A stretch of 64,000 nt of DNA from Rhodococcus sp. HNM0569 (GTDB taxonomy: Bacteria; Actinomycetota; Actinomycetes; Mycobacteriales; Mycobacteriaceae), in contig NZ_JAASAE010000010.1 of NCBI RefSeq assembly GCF_012726205.1, positions 62,001 through 126,000 of the forward strand, in the 5' to 3' direction. This document shows, one piece after another, positions 46,916 through 55,503 of this stretch. Position numbers and translations under genes: made by a program. A model generated the notes under the pieces. That model did not search any database. It was not told the DNA's origin and saw only the letters and a list, made by a program, of their open reading frames with translations. Every line of letters starts with the position of its first letter. Position 1 is the first letter of the stretch.

Positions 46916-49012
46916 TCACCGGACGGCGGCGAGGGCGAACGGCAGGACGCCGTCCGCGCCCGCGCGGCGGAGCTCGCGCGCAACGGTCGTGAAGGTCCAC
47001 CCGGTGTCCGTGACGGCATCCACGACGAGCACTGTCCCCTCGGTGGGCGCAGGGGGCTCGAACGCGCCGACCAGACCCGCGACACGGAAGGCCGAGTTGG
47101 CGGCGGTGACCGGCGGATGCTCCGGATTGCGGCGAAGAACTCCCAGGTCACGTAGTCGACCGACCTCCGCAAGCCGCTGTGCGAGAGTCGCGGTGAGTAC
47201 GGGATGAGTGGGGGAGTCGAGGGCGAGAACCGAATCGGGACGTCGGTGCCAGTCCCATGCCGCGAGCACGTCGATGCACGCGCGCACGAGGCCGTCGGGG
47301 ACCGGCGCGTCCGGTGCATCGAGGACGTCGCGCAGGCGTCGACCCCACCCGAGGTCGGTGAGCCGGCCCAGCGCGCGGCCCGGCTGCGGGCCGTCGGTGA
47401 TCTTGCCGGACAGCTCGACCCCCAGCTTGGCCAGGCCCGTCGGCCACTGCTTGCGGGGCGCGAGGAGCACTCCTGGGCGTTCGAGGCGGGCACGGGTGCG
47501 CTCGAGTTCGGTGGCGTCGACGTCGGTGGGGTGGTGGTCGCCGGTGCAGTTGTCGCAGCGACCGCAACCCACCGCGCTGTCCGCGGGCAGCTCCGGGTCG
47601 TCGAGTTGCTCGCGCAGGAAGCGCATGCGGCAGGTGGTCAGGTCCGCATACGACAGCATCGCCTGCTGTTCGGCCGCGCGGGCGGCGTCCAGGCGCCCGT
47701 ACCGTTCCTCGTCGTATGTCCACGGTGCGCCCGTGCCGAGCCAGCCGCCGCGCACACGCCTCGCCGCGCCGTCGACGTCGAGCACCTTGAGGACCATCTC
47801 CAGGCGATTGCGGTTGAGGTCGACGAGCGGTTCGAGGGCGGCCGTCGACTGCGGTGCGTCGGTGCGCAGCGCATCCAGCACGCGGCGCACGACGGGCTCC
47901 GGTGGGAACGCGACGGACGCGAAGTACTCCCAGATGCGGCGGTCCTCCGGACCCGGAAGCAACACGACTTCGGCGTGCTCGGTGGCGCGGCCCGCACGGC
48001 CGACCTGCTGGTAGTAGGAGATCGGCGACGACGGCGCCCCGATGTGGACGACGAAGCCGAGATCGGGCTTGTCGAAGCCCATACCGAGCGCCGACGTCGC
48101 GACGAGTGCCTTGACCTCGTTGTCGAGTAGTGCGCGTTCGAGCGTCTCGCGTTCGGCAGTGTCGGTGCGGCCGGTGTAGGCGGCTACCCGGTGGCCGGAC
48201 GCGGACAGCAGGTCGGCGAGGTCTTCGGCGGCCGACACGGTGAGCGTGTAGACGATGCCGGAGCCGGGGAGCTCGCCGAGATGCTGCGCGAGCCACGCGG
48301 TGCGGGCGGCGGGATCGGGGATGCGGACAACCGACAGGTGCAGCGACTCGCGTTCGAGGCCGCCGCGCAACACCACGGTGCGACTGTCGTCGGAGCCGAC
48401 GCCGAGCTGAGCCGACACATCGGCGACGACACGGTCGTTGGCGGTGGCCGTCGTCGCGAGAACGGGCACGTCGTCGCCGAGGTCGGCCAGCAGCGTGCGG
48501 ATGCGCCGGTAGTCGGGACGGAAGTCGTGACCCCAGTCCGACACGCAGTGCGCCTCGTCCACGACCACCATGCCTGCCCCCGACGCGAGCGACGGCAGGA
48601 CGTTGTCGCGGAAATCGGGATTGTTGAGTCGTTCGGGGCTCACCAGCAGCACGTCGACGTCTCCCGCCGCGACCGCCTGCGTGATCGCATCCCACTCGGT
48701 GACATTGCCCGAGTTGACCGTGGCCGCGCGAACCCCCGCGCGTGCCGCCGACTCCACCTGGTTGCGCATCAGTGCCAGCAGCGGCGACACGATGACGGTC
48801 GGGCCGTAGCCGGCGTTGCGCAGGAGTTTCGCGGCGACGAAGTACACGGCCGATTTGCCCCAACCGGTGCGTTGCACCACGAGCGCGCGCCGACGCTGGA
48901 CCACGAGTGCTTCGATCGCGGTCCACTGATCCTCGCGCAGCCGTGCGTGCTCGCCGGCGAGCTGCCGCAGGAGGGCTTCGGCGTGTGTTCGCAGGTCGGT
49001 GTCGGTGATCAT
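46916..49012 (-). CDS. recQ: RecQ-family DNA helicase with C-terminal phosphoribosyltransferase-like segment
   Basis: A 698-residue superfamily 2 helicase of the RecQ type. Walker A is TGWGKSAVYF (Trp in place of the usual Thr or Ser), the DEAH box is VVVDEAHCVSDWGHDFRPDY, and the motif VI region is QQVGRAGRATEHAEV. A zinc-binding Cys cluster follows (CRMRF...CGRCDNC, about 500-535). The last 40 residues read TEGTVLVVDAVTDTGWTFT, like the PRPP-binding loop of phosphoribosyltransferases but with the second acidic residue replaced by Ala. The ATG at 49012. It lies upstream of ectA on the same strand. Confidence 0.9.
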   Translation of the reverse strand: MITDTDLRTHAEALLRQLAGEHARLREDQWTAIEALVVQRRRALVVQRTGWGKSAVYFVAAKLLRNAGYGPTVIVSPLLALMRNQVESAARAGVRAATVNSGNVTEWDAITQAVAAGDVDVLLVSPERLNNPDFRDNVLPSLASGAGMVVVDEAHCVSDWGHDFRPDYRRIRTLLADLGDDVPVLATTATANDRVVADVSAQLGVGSDDSRTVVLRGGLERESLHLSVVRIPDPAARTAWLAQHLGELPGSGIVYTLTVSAAEDLADLLSASGHRVAAYTGRTDTAERETLERALLDNEVKALVATSALGMGFDKPDLGFVVHIGAPSSPISYYQQVGRAGRATEHAEVVLLPGPEDRRIWEYFASVAFPPEPVVRRVLDALRTDAPQSTAALEPLVDLNRNRLEMVLKVLDVDGAARRVRGGWLGTGAPWTYDEERYGRLDAARAAEQQAMLSYADLTTCRMRFLREQLDDPELPADSAVGCGRCDNCTGDHHPTDVDATELERTRARLERPGVLLAPRKQWPTGLAKLGVELSGKITDGPQPGRALGRLTDLGWGRRLRDVLDAPDAPVPDGLVRACIDVLAAWDWHRRPDSVLALDSPTHPVLTATLAQRLAEVGRLRDLGVLRRNPEHPPVTAANSAFRVAGLVGAFEPPAPTEGTVLVVDAVTDTGWTFTTVARELRRAGADGVLPFALAAVR

Positions 49013-49058
49013 CGATCCATCCTGCCGGACGCCGCCGACACTGTCGTGCCGGAGCGGG

Positions 49059-49742
49059 TCAGCGCTCGACGGGGCGCCAGCGAGCCGCGCGGATCGCGGG
49101 AAGCTTGTGGCGTCGGGCGGGCGGCATGAGCCCCGGCAGCACGATCTGCCACATCTCGTCCAGACGCTGCTCGAGGTCGGTGCGCTGGGTGAGCACATTG
49201 GAGACGAGTTGCACACCGGTGTACGCCCCGATGACGAACCGACCGAGCATCGGGGGCGAGACGGTGGGCAGGAGATCGCCCTCGTCGATCGCCCGCAGCG
49301 TGAGGATCTCGCAGCTCGATATCCAGTCCAGATACGGCTCGGCCGGGCCGACCGTGGCGCTGAGCTCGAGGGTGAGGCGGATGCCCGCGCGGACGATCGC
49401 GTCCTCGACCATCTGGCGGCCCATCTCGTGACACAGCATCACGATCTGCTCGAGCGCGGACGAGTCGGTGGCGGCGATCGCGTCGACCGAGGCGATCGAG
49501 ATCGCGTGCTGCTCGGCGACCACGACCTGAGCCAGCTCGTCCTTGGACCGGAAGTGGAAGTAGAGGGCTCCCTTGGTGATTCCGGCGCGGGTCACGATCT
49601 CACCGAGGCTCGCGCCGTCGTAGCCGGTCTGCTCGAAGACCGCGGCGGCGCTGCGGATGATCTCTGCCCGGGTCTCGATCGCGCGAGCCTGCTGCGCCAA
49701 CGCTTCGTCCTTCCTCGAGAGCCGTGTGCTCTCGAAAGACAC
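49059..49742 (-). CDS. TetR family regulator resembling gamma-butyrolactone receptors (ScbR/ArpA type)
   Basis: A 227-residue TetR-type regulator. The N-terminal half QQARAIETRAEIIRSAAAVF, then GASLGEIVTRAGITKGALYF and HFRSKDELAQVV, is the pattern of the ScbR/ArpA autoregulator-receptor family of Streptomyces (from memory, not aligned). The ligand domain has WISSCEILTLRAIDEGDL. The GTG at 49742 was chosen as the nearest start before the conserved block; the ribosome site is weak. It diverges from a small ORF across 259 bp with repeated CGCACTCTCTGCG sites. No AfsA-type synthase is in the window. Confidence 0.82.
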   Translation of the reverse strand: MSFESTRLSRKDEALAQQARAIETRAEIIRSAAAVFEQTGYDGASLGEIVTRAGITKGALYFHFRSKDELAQVVVAEQHAISIASVDAIAATDSSALEQIVMLCHEMGRQMVEDAIVRAGIRLTLELSATVGPAEPYLDWISSCEILTLRAIDEGDLLPTVSPPMLGRFVIGAYTGVQLVSNVLTQRTDLEQRLDEMWQIVLPGLMPPARRHKLPAIRAARWRPVER

Positions 49743-49770
49743 GGTCGAAACCCGCCCCGCCGGGTGCCTC

Positions 49771-49839
49771 CGCACTCTCTGCGCCGGCTGTCTGCGACGG
49801 CCACCGCACTCTCTGCGAGAAGGTACCAAAGCGCACTCT
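49771..49839. promoter_or_regulatory. Repeated CGCACTCTCTGCG sites upstream of the ScbR-like gene
   Basis: The 13-mer CGCACTCTCTGCG, with inverted ends CGCA/TGCG, occurs at 49771-49783 and 49805-49817. A partial copy (CGCACTCT) is at 49832-49839, and another CGCACTC at 49923. The rest of the 49743-50001 interval shows no gene. Confidence 0.6.
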
Positions 49840-50001
49840 GGCCTGCCGTCGAGCACCCGATGGCGGGCAATCGCAGCGGATCGCGAGTCGCGTCCGGTTC
49901 GGTCGAGTGGTCTAATGGGCCCCGCACTCGCAGCGAGTCCGCTGGTCCGGCCCCGCCGGCCACGGTGTGCCCGCGCGTCTTCGCGAACGGAAGGGAATCT
50001 T

Positions 50002-50106
50002 GTGACCGTGTACCCGACCTGTGCCTGCAGCAACCGGACCTACGTCGGCGCCCGCGTCGAGGCTCCACCGAATGAGGAAGGACGGACCGGGGCGAGCGCG
50101 CGGTGA
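50002..50106 (+). CDS. 34-codon ORF translationally coupled to the next gene
   Basis: A small frame coding for 34 residues (TVYPTCACSNRTYVGARVEA...) with two Cys. The GTG at 50002 follows AAGGGA by 5 nt. Its TGA overlaps the GTG of the next gene in a GTGA arrangement. It may be a leader peptide that opens the next start site, or a real microprotein. I do not recognise it. Confidence 0.4.
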   Translation: MTVYPTCACSNRTYVGARVEAPPNEEGRTGASAR

Positions 50107-50429
50107 GTACCACGGTCGCGCTCGTGATACTCGGTATCTCGACCGCGGCGGCGGTGATCCACATCTGGAGCGTTCCGCTGGACCGTCCCTTCGCCCGGTA
50201 CCTGCCGTGGCGACGCAGAGCCCCCGAGTCGCCGGTGGCGCAGGTGGCGGAATCGATGGACGTCGGCGAACTCGAAGCGACCATCAGAAGCCTCGCGATA
50301 CGCGAATCAGAACTCCGAGGTGCGGGCGATGTCGAGGGTGCCCGCGCACTCGGCCGTGATCGGTTCGCGTGCATCGCGCAGCTGCGCACGCGCTGCGCGG
50401 CCGATCTGGCTTCGTCGGGTCGCGACTGA
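50103..50429 (+). CDS. Small membrane-anchored protein of unknown function
   Basis: A 108-residue protein with one N-terminal hydrophobic helix (about residues 4-22, VALVILGISTAAAVIHIW) and a charged cytosolic-type remainder containing ELEATIRSLAIRESELRGAG, which should be a helix. I do not recognise the family. The GTG at 50103 lacks its own ribosome site and overlaps the stop of a 34-codon frame, so it is probably translated by coupling. It converges on rbsK with a double hairpin between. Confidence 0.65.
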   Translation: MSTTVALVILGISTAAAVIHIWSVPLDRPFARYLPWRRRAPESPVAQVAESMDVGELEATIRSLAIRESELRGAGDVEGARALGRDRFACIAQLRTRCAADLASSGRD

Positions 50430-50441
50430 TCGATTCGACAC

Positions 50442-50483
50442 ACCGGGCGGTGCCGACACGGCACCGCCCGGTGCCGTGTCGGC
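50442..50483. terminator. Bidirectional terminator with two alternative stems
   Basis: Bases 50442-50455 pair with 50459-50472 (14 bp). Alternatively 50452-50466 pairs with 50469-50483 (15 bp). Both folds share the central block and exclude each other. It lies between two convergent genes and can serve either strand. Confidence 0.75.
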
Positions 50484-50493
50484 ACCGGGTTCG

Positions 50494-51363
50494 TCAGTCG
50501 CGTGTGGCGGCCGCGAGGGCCGCGTCGACGGCCGCCGCATCGGGCGCCGTCGACGCCCCGAGAGCAGTGGTGGCCAATGCGCCCGCGGCACACGCGAATT
50601 CGAGGGTGTCGGGCCGTCGTTGCCAGGTTGCCGCGAGTGCGCCTGCGAACGCGTCCCCGGCGCCGGTGGTATCGACCACGTCCACCTGCGGCGGTCTCAC
50701 CGTGCGGCCGGTCCCGTCGCGCAGCCGTACGTGCGCGCCGCGACCTCCCCGAGTGGTCACCACCGCCGGTGTGTCGGCGAGCGGGTGCGCGAGCGCGGCC
50801 GCTTCGGTTTCGTTCACCACCGCGACGTCGACGAGGTCGAGCAGTTCCCGGGGCAGGGCGGCGACCGGTGAGGGATTGAGCATGACGACGGTGCCGTGCG
50901 CGCGTGCCACGCGCGCCGCCTCGAGCACGGTGGGGATGGGGATCTCCAGCTGGCACAGCAGGATGTCGGCACGTGCGATCGCGTCGCGTTCGGAATCCGT
51001 GAGCGCGACGAGGGAGTGATTGGCGCCCGGCGCGACGACGATGCTGTTCTGGCCGTCCGTGTCCACGGTGATCACCGCGACGCCGCTCGGACCGGGCGCA
51101 GTGCGGATCGTGTCTCCCGAGACTCCGGCGTGTACGAGGTGCTCGCGCAGCGAGTCGCCGAAGGCGTCGGTGCCCACCGCACCGACGAACGACACGATCG
51201 CACCTGCCCGCGCGGCGGCCACGGCCTGGTTGGCTCCCTTGCCGCCGGGCCCGGTCGCGAAGTCTGTGCCCAGCACGGTTTCTCCGGGTTGCGGCAGGTG
51301 AGGCGTGCGCACGCGCACGTCCATGTTGACGCTGCCGACGACCGTCACACGCGCGGGATCCAC
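50494..51363 (-). CDS. rbsK: Ribokinase
   Basis: A 289-residue PfkB-family sugar kinase, most like ribokinase, which makes ribose-5-phosphate. The N-terminal signature GPGGKGANQAVAAARAG (about residues 38-54) and the C-terminal DTTGAGDAFAGALAATW with the catalytic Asp are intact. The start at 51363 encodes MDPARVTVVGSVNMDV, normal for RbsK. It matches Rv2436 in position between proB and proA. No ribose transporter is beside it. Confidence 0.9.
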   Translation of the reverse strand: MDPARVTVVGSVNMDVRVRTPHLPQPGETVLGTDFATGPGGKGANQAVAAARAGAIVSFVGAVGTDAFGDSLREHLVHAGVSGDTIRTAPGPSGVAVITVDTDGQNSIVVAPGANHSLVALTDSERDAIARADILLCQLEIPIPTVLEAARVARAHGTVVMLNPSPVAALPRELLDLVDVAVVNETEAAALAHPLADTPAVVTTRGGRGAHVRLRDGTGRTVRPPQVDVVDTTGAGDAFAGALAATWQRRPDTLEFACAAGALATTALGASTAPDAAAVDAALAAATRD

Positions 51364-51466
51364 TCCTCGAGCCTAGTGCCCCGGAACGCTCGATCTCACT
51401 GTGCGTACTCTGCGAGTCCAGGCACGCCGAGAACGCTCACGGGGTCGTTCACGCTCACGGGGTCGG

Positions 51467-52975
51467 TCAGCTGGTGCGGGTCGTGTCGTCGGATGCGTCG
51501 TCGTGGCCGGTTGCCGTGTCGGCCGAGTTCCGGGCAGGCGTGCCGGGAGACTCACGGTGTTCGAGGATGATCCGACGTGCCTCGCCCTCGGTCTCGACGG
51601 CAGGTGGCGAGCCTTCGAGCGGGCGTCGTGCGGTCTCGTTGATCAGGAGCACCGCGATGCCGCCGACCACGGACGCGACCATCATGTACGCGGGCGCCAC
51701 GAGCTTGCTGTCCGTCGCGCTCTCGAGCGCGGTGAGCACCAGGGGAGTGGTGCCACCGAAGACCGACACGGCGATGTTGTATCCGATTGCGAGCCCGCCG
51801 TAGCGGATGCCCGTGGCGAACAGGGCGGGCAGCACCGACGGGAACACGCCGACGAACAGCAGCAGGAGCCCGCCGAGGATCGCCAGCCCCAGGAAGACGG
51901 TGATGTAGCTGCCGACGCCGATCAGCAGGTAGGCCGGCATCGACAGGAGGAAGAAGCCGGCGAAGCCGATCAGCAGCAGCGGCTTGCGGCCGACACCGTC
52001 GGACAGTCGGCCCACGAAGGTGATGCCGCCCATCATCACGAGCATCACGACGATCATCAGGATCAGTCCGTGCGACTCGTCGTAGCCGAGCGTGTCGTTG
52101 AGATAGGTGGGCATGTAGCTCAGCAGTCCGTAGTGCGCGATGTTGTACGTCGCGACCAGCAGGATGCACAGGATCAGCGGGCGCCAGTTCTGGATCAGCG
52201 TGCGGTGCAGCTTGGTGCCGGCCGATTCGGCTGTGCGCGAGCGCTCCTCGGCCTTCTCGAGCTGCTGGAAAGCCGGCGTCTCCTCGAGTCGCAGTCGCAG
52301 GTACAGGCCGATCAGGCCCAGCGGACCTGCGATGAGGAACGGGATGCGCCACGCCCAGTCGACGACCGTCTCCTCGCTCGCCACCGCCTGGATCAGCGTC
52401 ACGATGCCCGCCGCGGCGGCATAGCCTGCGAGCGTGCCGAATTCCAGGAAGCTCGCGAAGAATCCGCGACGCTTGTCGGGCGCGTACTCGGCGACGAAGG
52501 TGCTCGCGCCGCCGTACTCACCGCCCGTGGAGAAGCCCTGGATCAGTCGGAAGACGACCAGCAGGATCGGCGCGGCGATGCCGATCGAGCCGTAACTGGG
52601 CACGAGGCCGATTGCGAACGTGCTGCCCGCCATCATGATGATCGTGGTCGCGAGGACCTTCTTGCGGCCGATGCGGTCGCCCAAGGGGCCGAAGAACAGC
52701 CCGCCGAGTGGACGGACGATGAACGCCGCAGCGAAGATCGCGAACGTCGACAGCAACTGGGCGGTGCCGCTGGCGTCGGGGAAGAAGACCTTGCCGATCG
52801 TCGTCGCAAGATACGCGTAGACGCCGAAGTCGAACCACTCCATGGCGTTGCCGAGCATCGTCGCCTTGACGGCCCGCTTGACCGATGACGAGTCGGTCAG
52901 CGTCACGTCGGGCGACGCCTCGATGTCGGCGGCGGTGACCGTCTCGTCGCGCGGAGTGTCGTGAGGTGAAGTCAT
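51467..52975 (-). CDS. proP: ProP-like proline/betaine:proton symporter
   Basis: A 502-residue transporter of the metabolite:H+ symporter branch of MFS, very close in pattern to E. coli ProP, which imports proline, betaine and ectoine under osmotic stress. Shared blocks are GNAMEWFDFGVYAYLA, VRPLGGLFFGPLGDRIGRKK, FSTGGEYGGASTFVAEY and RLEETPAFQQ. The C-terminal coiled coil that senses osmolarity in some ProP proteins is missing; the tail is short and disordered. The ATG is at 52975. It lies in the same neighbourhood as proBA and ectABC. Confidence 0.85.
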   Translation of the reverse strand: MTSPHDTPRDETVTAADIEASPDVTLTDSSSVKRAVKATMLGNAMEWFDFGVYAYLATTIGKVFFPDASGTAQLLSTFAIFAAAFIVRPLGGLFFGPLGDRIGRKKVLATTIIMMAGSTFAIGLVPSYGSIGIAAPILLVVFRLIQGFSTGGEYGGASTFVAEYAPDKRRGFFASFLEFGTLAGYAAAAGIVTLIQAVASEETVVDWAWRIPFLIAGPLGLIGLYLRLRLEETPAFQQLEKAEERSRTAESAGTKLHRTLIQNWRPLILCILLVATYNIAHYGLLSYMPTYLNDTLGYDESHGLILMIVVMLVMMGGITFVGRLSDGVGRKPLLLIGFAGFFLLSMPAYLLIGVGSYITVFLGLAILGGLLLLFVGVFPSVLPALFATGIRYGGLAIGYNIAVSVFGGTTPLVLTALESATDSKLVAPAYMMVASVVGGIAVLLINETARRPLEGSPPAVETEGEARRIILEHRESPGTPARNSADTATGHDDASDDTTRTS

Positions 52976-53210
52976 GTGAGTGCGCCCCTCAGCGCAGGTG
53001 CCGTCACCCCGGGGCACGTACCGGATGCACGCATCTTCTCGTTTCCCGTGTGGCGGCCGATGCCGGAAGTCCGGCGGCGACCGACGCTAACAGACATTGG
53101 TTGGTGCGTCGGATCGCCGGACCGGAGAAACCGGTCGCTTGGTCCGTTATGCCCGATTCGCTCGCCCGCGCCCGTACGGGCTGCGGTAGGCCCGTGATGT
53201 GCAGGGCCGA

Positions 53211-53216
53211 TAGGCT
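53211..53216 (+). promoter_or_regulatory. Possible -10 element for a leaderless proA transcript
   Basis: TAGGCT lies 6 nt before the proA ATG. The GGAGG at 53217-53221 is too close to the ATG to act as a ribosome site, so leaderless initiation is likelier. Confidence 0.4.
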
Positions 53217-53222
53217 GGAGGC

Positions 53223-54524
53223 ATGAGTGTTGTCTCGACGTCTCAGGACTCACCGGCCACAGAGGGAGCCGGAGCTTCCGACCGCGACCTGCGTGGCGAG
53301 GTGCACGACGCGGCTCGGCGTGCACGCACCGCATCGCGCGTCCTCGCGCAACTCACGACGGCCGACAAGAACGCCGCACTGCATGCGGCTGCCGACGCGC
53401 TGCTCGCGGCAACCGACGACCTCGTCGCCGCCAACGACCTGGACATCGAGTCCGCGCGGGCCACGGGCACCGAGGACTCGCTGCTCGACCGGTTGCGCCT
53501 CACGCCTGCACGCGTCGACGGCATCGCGTCGGGTTTGCGTCAGGTCGCGGGGCTCGTCGATCCGATCGGCGAGGTCACGCAGGGCCGCACGCTGCCCAAC
53601 GGACTCGAGCTCCGCCAGGTGCGGGTGCCGCTCGGTGTCCTCGGCATGGTGTACGAGGCCCGCCCCAATGTCACCGTCGACGCCTTCGGCCTCGCGCTCA
53701 AGTCGGGCAATGCGGCGCTGCTGCGCGGCTCGTCGTCCGCGGCCCGCTCGAACGCCGCGCTCGTGGACGTGCTGCGGTCGACCCTCGCGGCGCAGGGGTT
53801 GCCCGCGGATGCCGTGCAGCTGTTGCCGAGCGACGACCGCGCAACCGTCACGCATCTGATTCAGGCGCGGGGCCTGGTCGACGTCGTCATTCCGCGGGGC
53901 GGCGCGGGGCTGATCGAGACCGTCGTGCGCAATGCGACCGTTCCGACCATCGAAACCGGCGTCGGCAATGTGCACGTCTACGTGCACTCGGCGGCCGACC
54001 TCGAGATGGCCGAACGCATCCTGATCAACGCCAAGACCCGGCGGCCGAGCGTGTGCAACACCGCCGAGACCGTCCTCGTCGACGCTGCCATCGCGGATAC
54101 GGCCGTGCCCAAGTTGCTCGCAGCGCTGCAGGCACAGAGCGTCGTCGTGCACGGCACTCTGCCCGGGTTGGTGCCCGCCACCGAGTCGGATTGGACCGAC
54201 GAGTACCTCACACTCGACATCGCGCTCGACGTCGTCGACGATCTCGACGCCGCGGTGGCGCACATCGACAGGTACGGCACGGGCCACACCGAGGCGATCG
54301 TCACCGCCGATCTCGCGGCGGCGCGCGAGTTCACCAGCCGTGTCGACGCGGCGGCCGTCATGGTCAACGCGTCCACCGCGTTCACCGACGGCGAGCAGTT
54401 CGGTTTCGGCGCCGAGATCGGCATCTCGACGCAGAAACTGCACGCGCGGGGACCCATGGGGCTCCCCGAGCTCACGTCGACCAAATGGATCGTGTGGGGA
54501 GACGGGCACACGCGTCCGGCCTGA
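53223..54524 (+). CDS. proA: Gamma-glutamyl phosphate reductase
   Basis: A 433-residue aldehyde-dehydrogenase-fold enzyme that reduces glutamyl-5-phosphate to the semialdehyde, the second step of proline synthesis. [22 protein letters not shown] binds NADPH, and the catalytic Cys is in [35 protein letters not shown] and [20 protein letters not shown] are family blocks. The ATG at 53223 is 6 nt after TAGGCT. It is far from proB (14.3 kb), as in M. tuberculosis. Confidence 0.97.
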   Translation: MSVVSTSQDSPATEGAGASDRDLRGEVHDAARRARTASRVLAQLTTADKNAALHAAADALLAATDDLVAANDLDIESARATGTEDSLLDRLRLTPARVDGIASGLRQVAGLVDPIGEVTQGRTLPNGLELRQVRVPLGVLGMVYEARPNVTVDAFGLALKSGNAALLRGSSSAARSNAALVDVLRSTLAAQGLPADAVQLLPSDDRATVTHLIQARGLVDVVIPRGGAGLIETVVRNATVPTIETGVGNVHVYVHSAADLEMAERILINAKTRRPSVCNTAETVLVDAAIADTAVPKLLAALQAQSVVVHGTLPGLVPATESDWTDEYLTLDIALDVVDDLDAAVAHIDRYGTGHTEAIVTADLAAAREFTSRVDAAAVMVNASTAFTDGEQFGFGAEIGISTQKLHARGPMGLPELTSTKWIVWGDGHTRPA

Positions 54525-54581
54525 TCGATCCGCCCACGCGGCTGCCGTCCGGGCAGCCGGCCGACAAGACGAGGAGGTCCT

Positions 54582-55463
54582 GTGGACCGCGCCCTTCCGA
54601 CCACTCCGCCGGTATTCGAATCGGTCGACGATGTCGTCGAAAAGCTCGGCAGCACCGGGTATCTCGCGGACAAGGCCACCGCGACCGCGGTCTATCTCGC
54701 GGACCGGCTCGGCAAGCCGCTGCTGATCGAGGGGCCCGCGGGTGTCGGCAAGACCGAACTCTCCCGCGCCGTCGCGCAGGTCGGTGGGGCCGAACTGGTC
54801 CGGCTGCAGTGCTACGAGGGCGTCGACGAGGCGCGCGCGCTGTACGAGTGGAACCACGCGAAGCAGATCCTCCGGATCCAGGCGGCCACCGACCACTCGT
54901 GGGACGCGACGAAAGCAGACGTCTTCTCGGAGGAGTTCCTGTTGTCGCGGCCGCTGCTCACCGCGATCCGCCGCGACGATCCCACGGTGCTTCTCGTCGA
55001 CGAGGTCGACAAGGCCGACGTCGAGATCGAGGGACTGCTGCTCGAGGTGCTCAGCGACTTCGCCGTCACCGTGCCCGAACTCGGCACGATCGAGGCCACG
55101 CGCAGGCCGTTCACCGTGCTCACGTCGAACGCGACGCGCGAGCTGTCCGAGGCGCTCAAACGTCGCTGCCTGTTCCTGCACCTGGACTTCCCGGACGCGG
55201 ACCTCGAGCGGCGAATCCTCGCGAGCCGCGTGCCCGAGCTGCCCGAGGCCGTCGCCGAACAACTCGTCCGCACCATCCGCGTGCTGCGGAGCATGCAGCT
55301 CAAGAAGGTGCCGTCCGTCGCCGAGACCATCGACTGGGGGCGTACGCTGCTCGCGCTCGGCCTCGACACGCTCGACGACGACGCGGTGCGCGCGACGCTC
55401 GGGGTGATCCTCAAGCACCGTTCCGATCACGAGCGCGCCTCGGCGGAACTGCGCCTGAACTGA
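54582..55463 (+). CDS. MoxR family AAA+ ATPase
   Basis: A 293-residue MoxR-type AAA+ ATPase, a chaperone that usually works with a VWA-domain protein to activate a target enzyme. Walker A is EGPAGVGKTELSRA (about residues 50-63) and Walker B TVLLVDEVDKAD (about 138-149). Sensor 1 is TSNATREL and the arginine region ALKRRCLFLHLDFP. The GTG at 54582 has GAGGAGG at 54571-54577. It is followed 40 bp later by a VWA protein, the same pair as Rv2426c-Rv2425c. The target is unknown. Confidence 0.92.
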   Translation: MDRALPTTPPVFESVDDVVEKLGSTGYLADKATATAVYLADRLGKPLLIEGPAGVGKTELSRAVAQVGGAELVRLQCYEGVDEARALYEWNHAKQILRIQAATDHSWDATKADVFSEEFLLSRPLLTAIRRDDPTVLLVDEVDKADVEIEGLLLEVLSDFAVTVPELGTIEATRRPFTVLTSNATRELSEALKRRCLFLHLDFPDADLERRILASRVPELPEAVAEQLVRTIRVLRSMQLKKVPSVAETIDWGRTLLALGLDTLDDDAVRATLGVILKHRSDHERASAELRLN

Positions 55464-55503
55464 ACCAGCCCGGGCAGGATCGGCGCATCGAAAGGAGTCG
55501 CGT

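Noticed and set aside
38933-53222. Genomic island by phage or IS insertion in the proB-proA gap
   Set aside because: No integrase, transposase, att repeats or tRNA at either edge, and base composition looks like that of the surroundings by eye.
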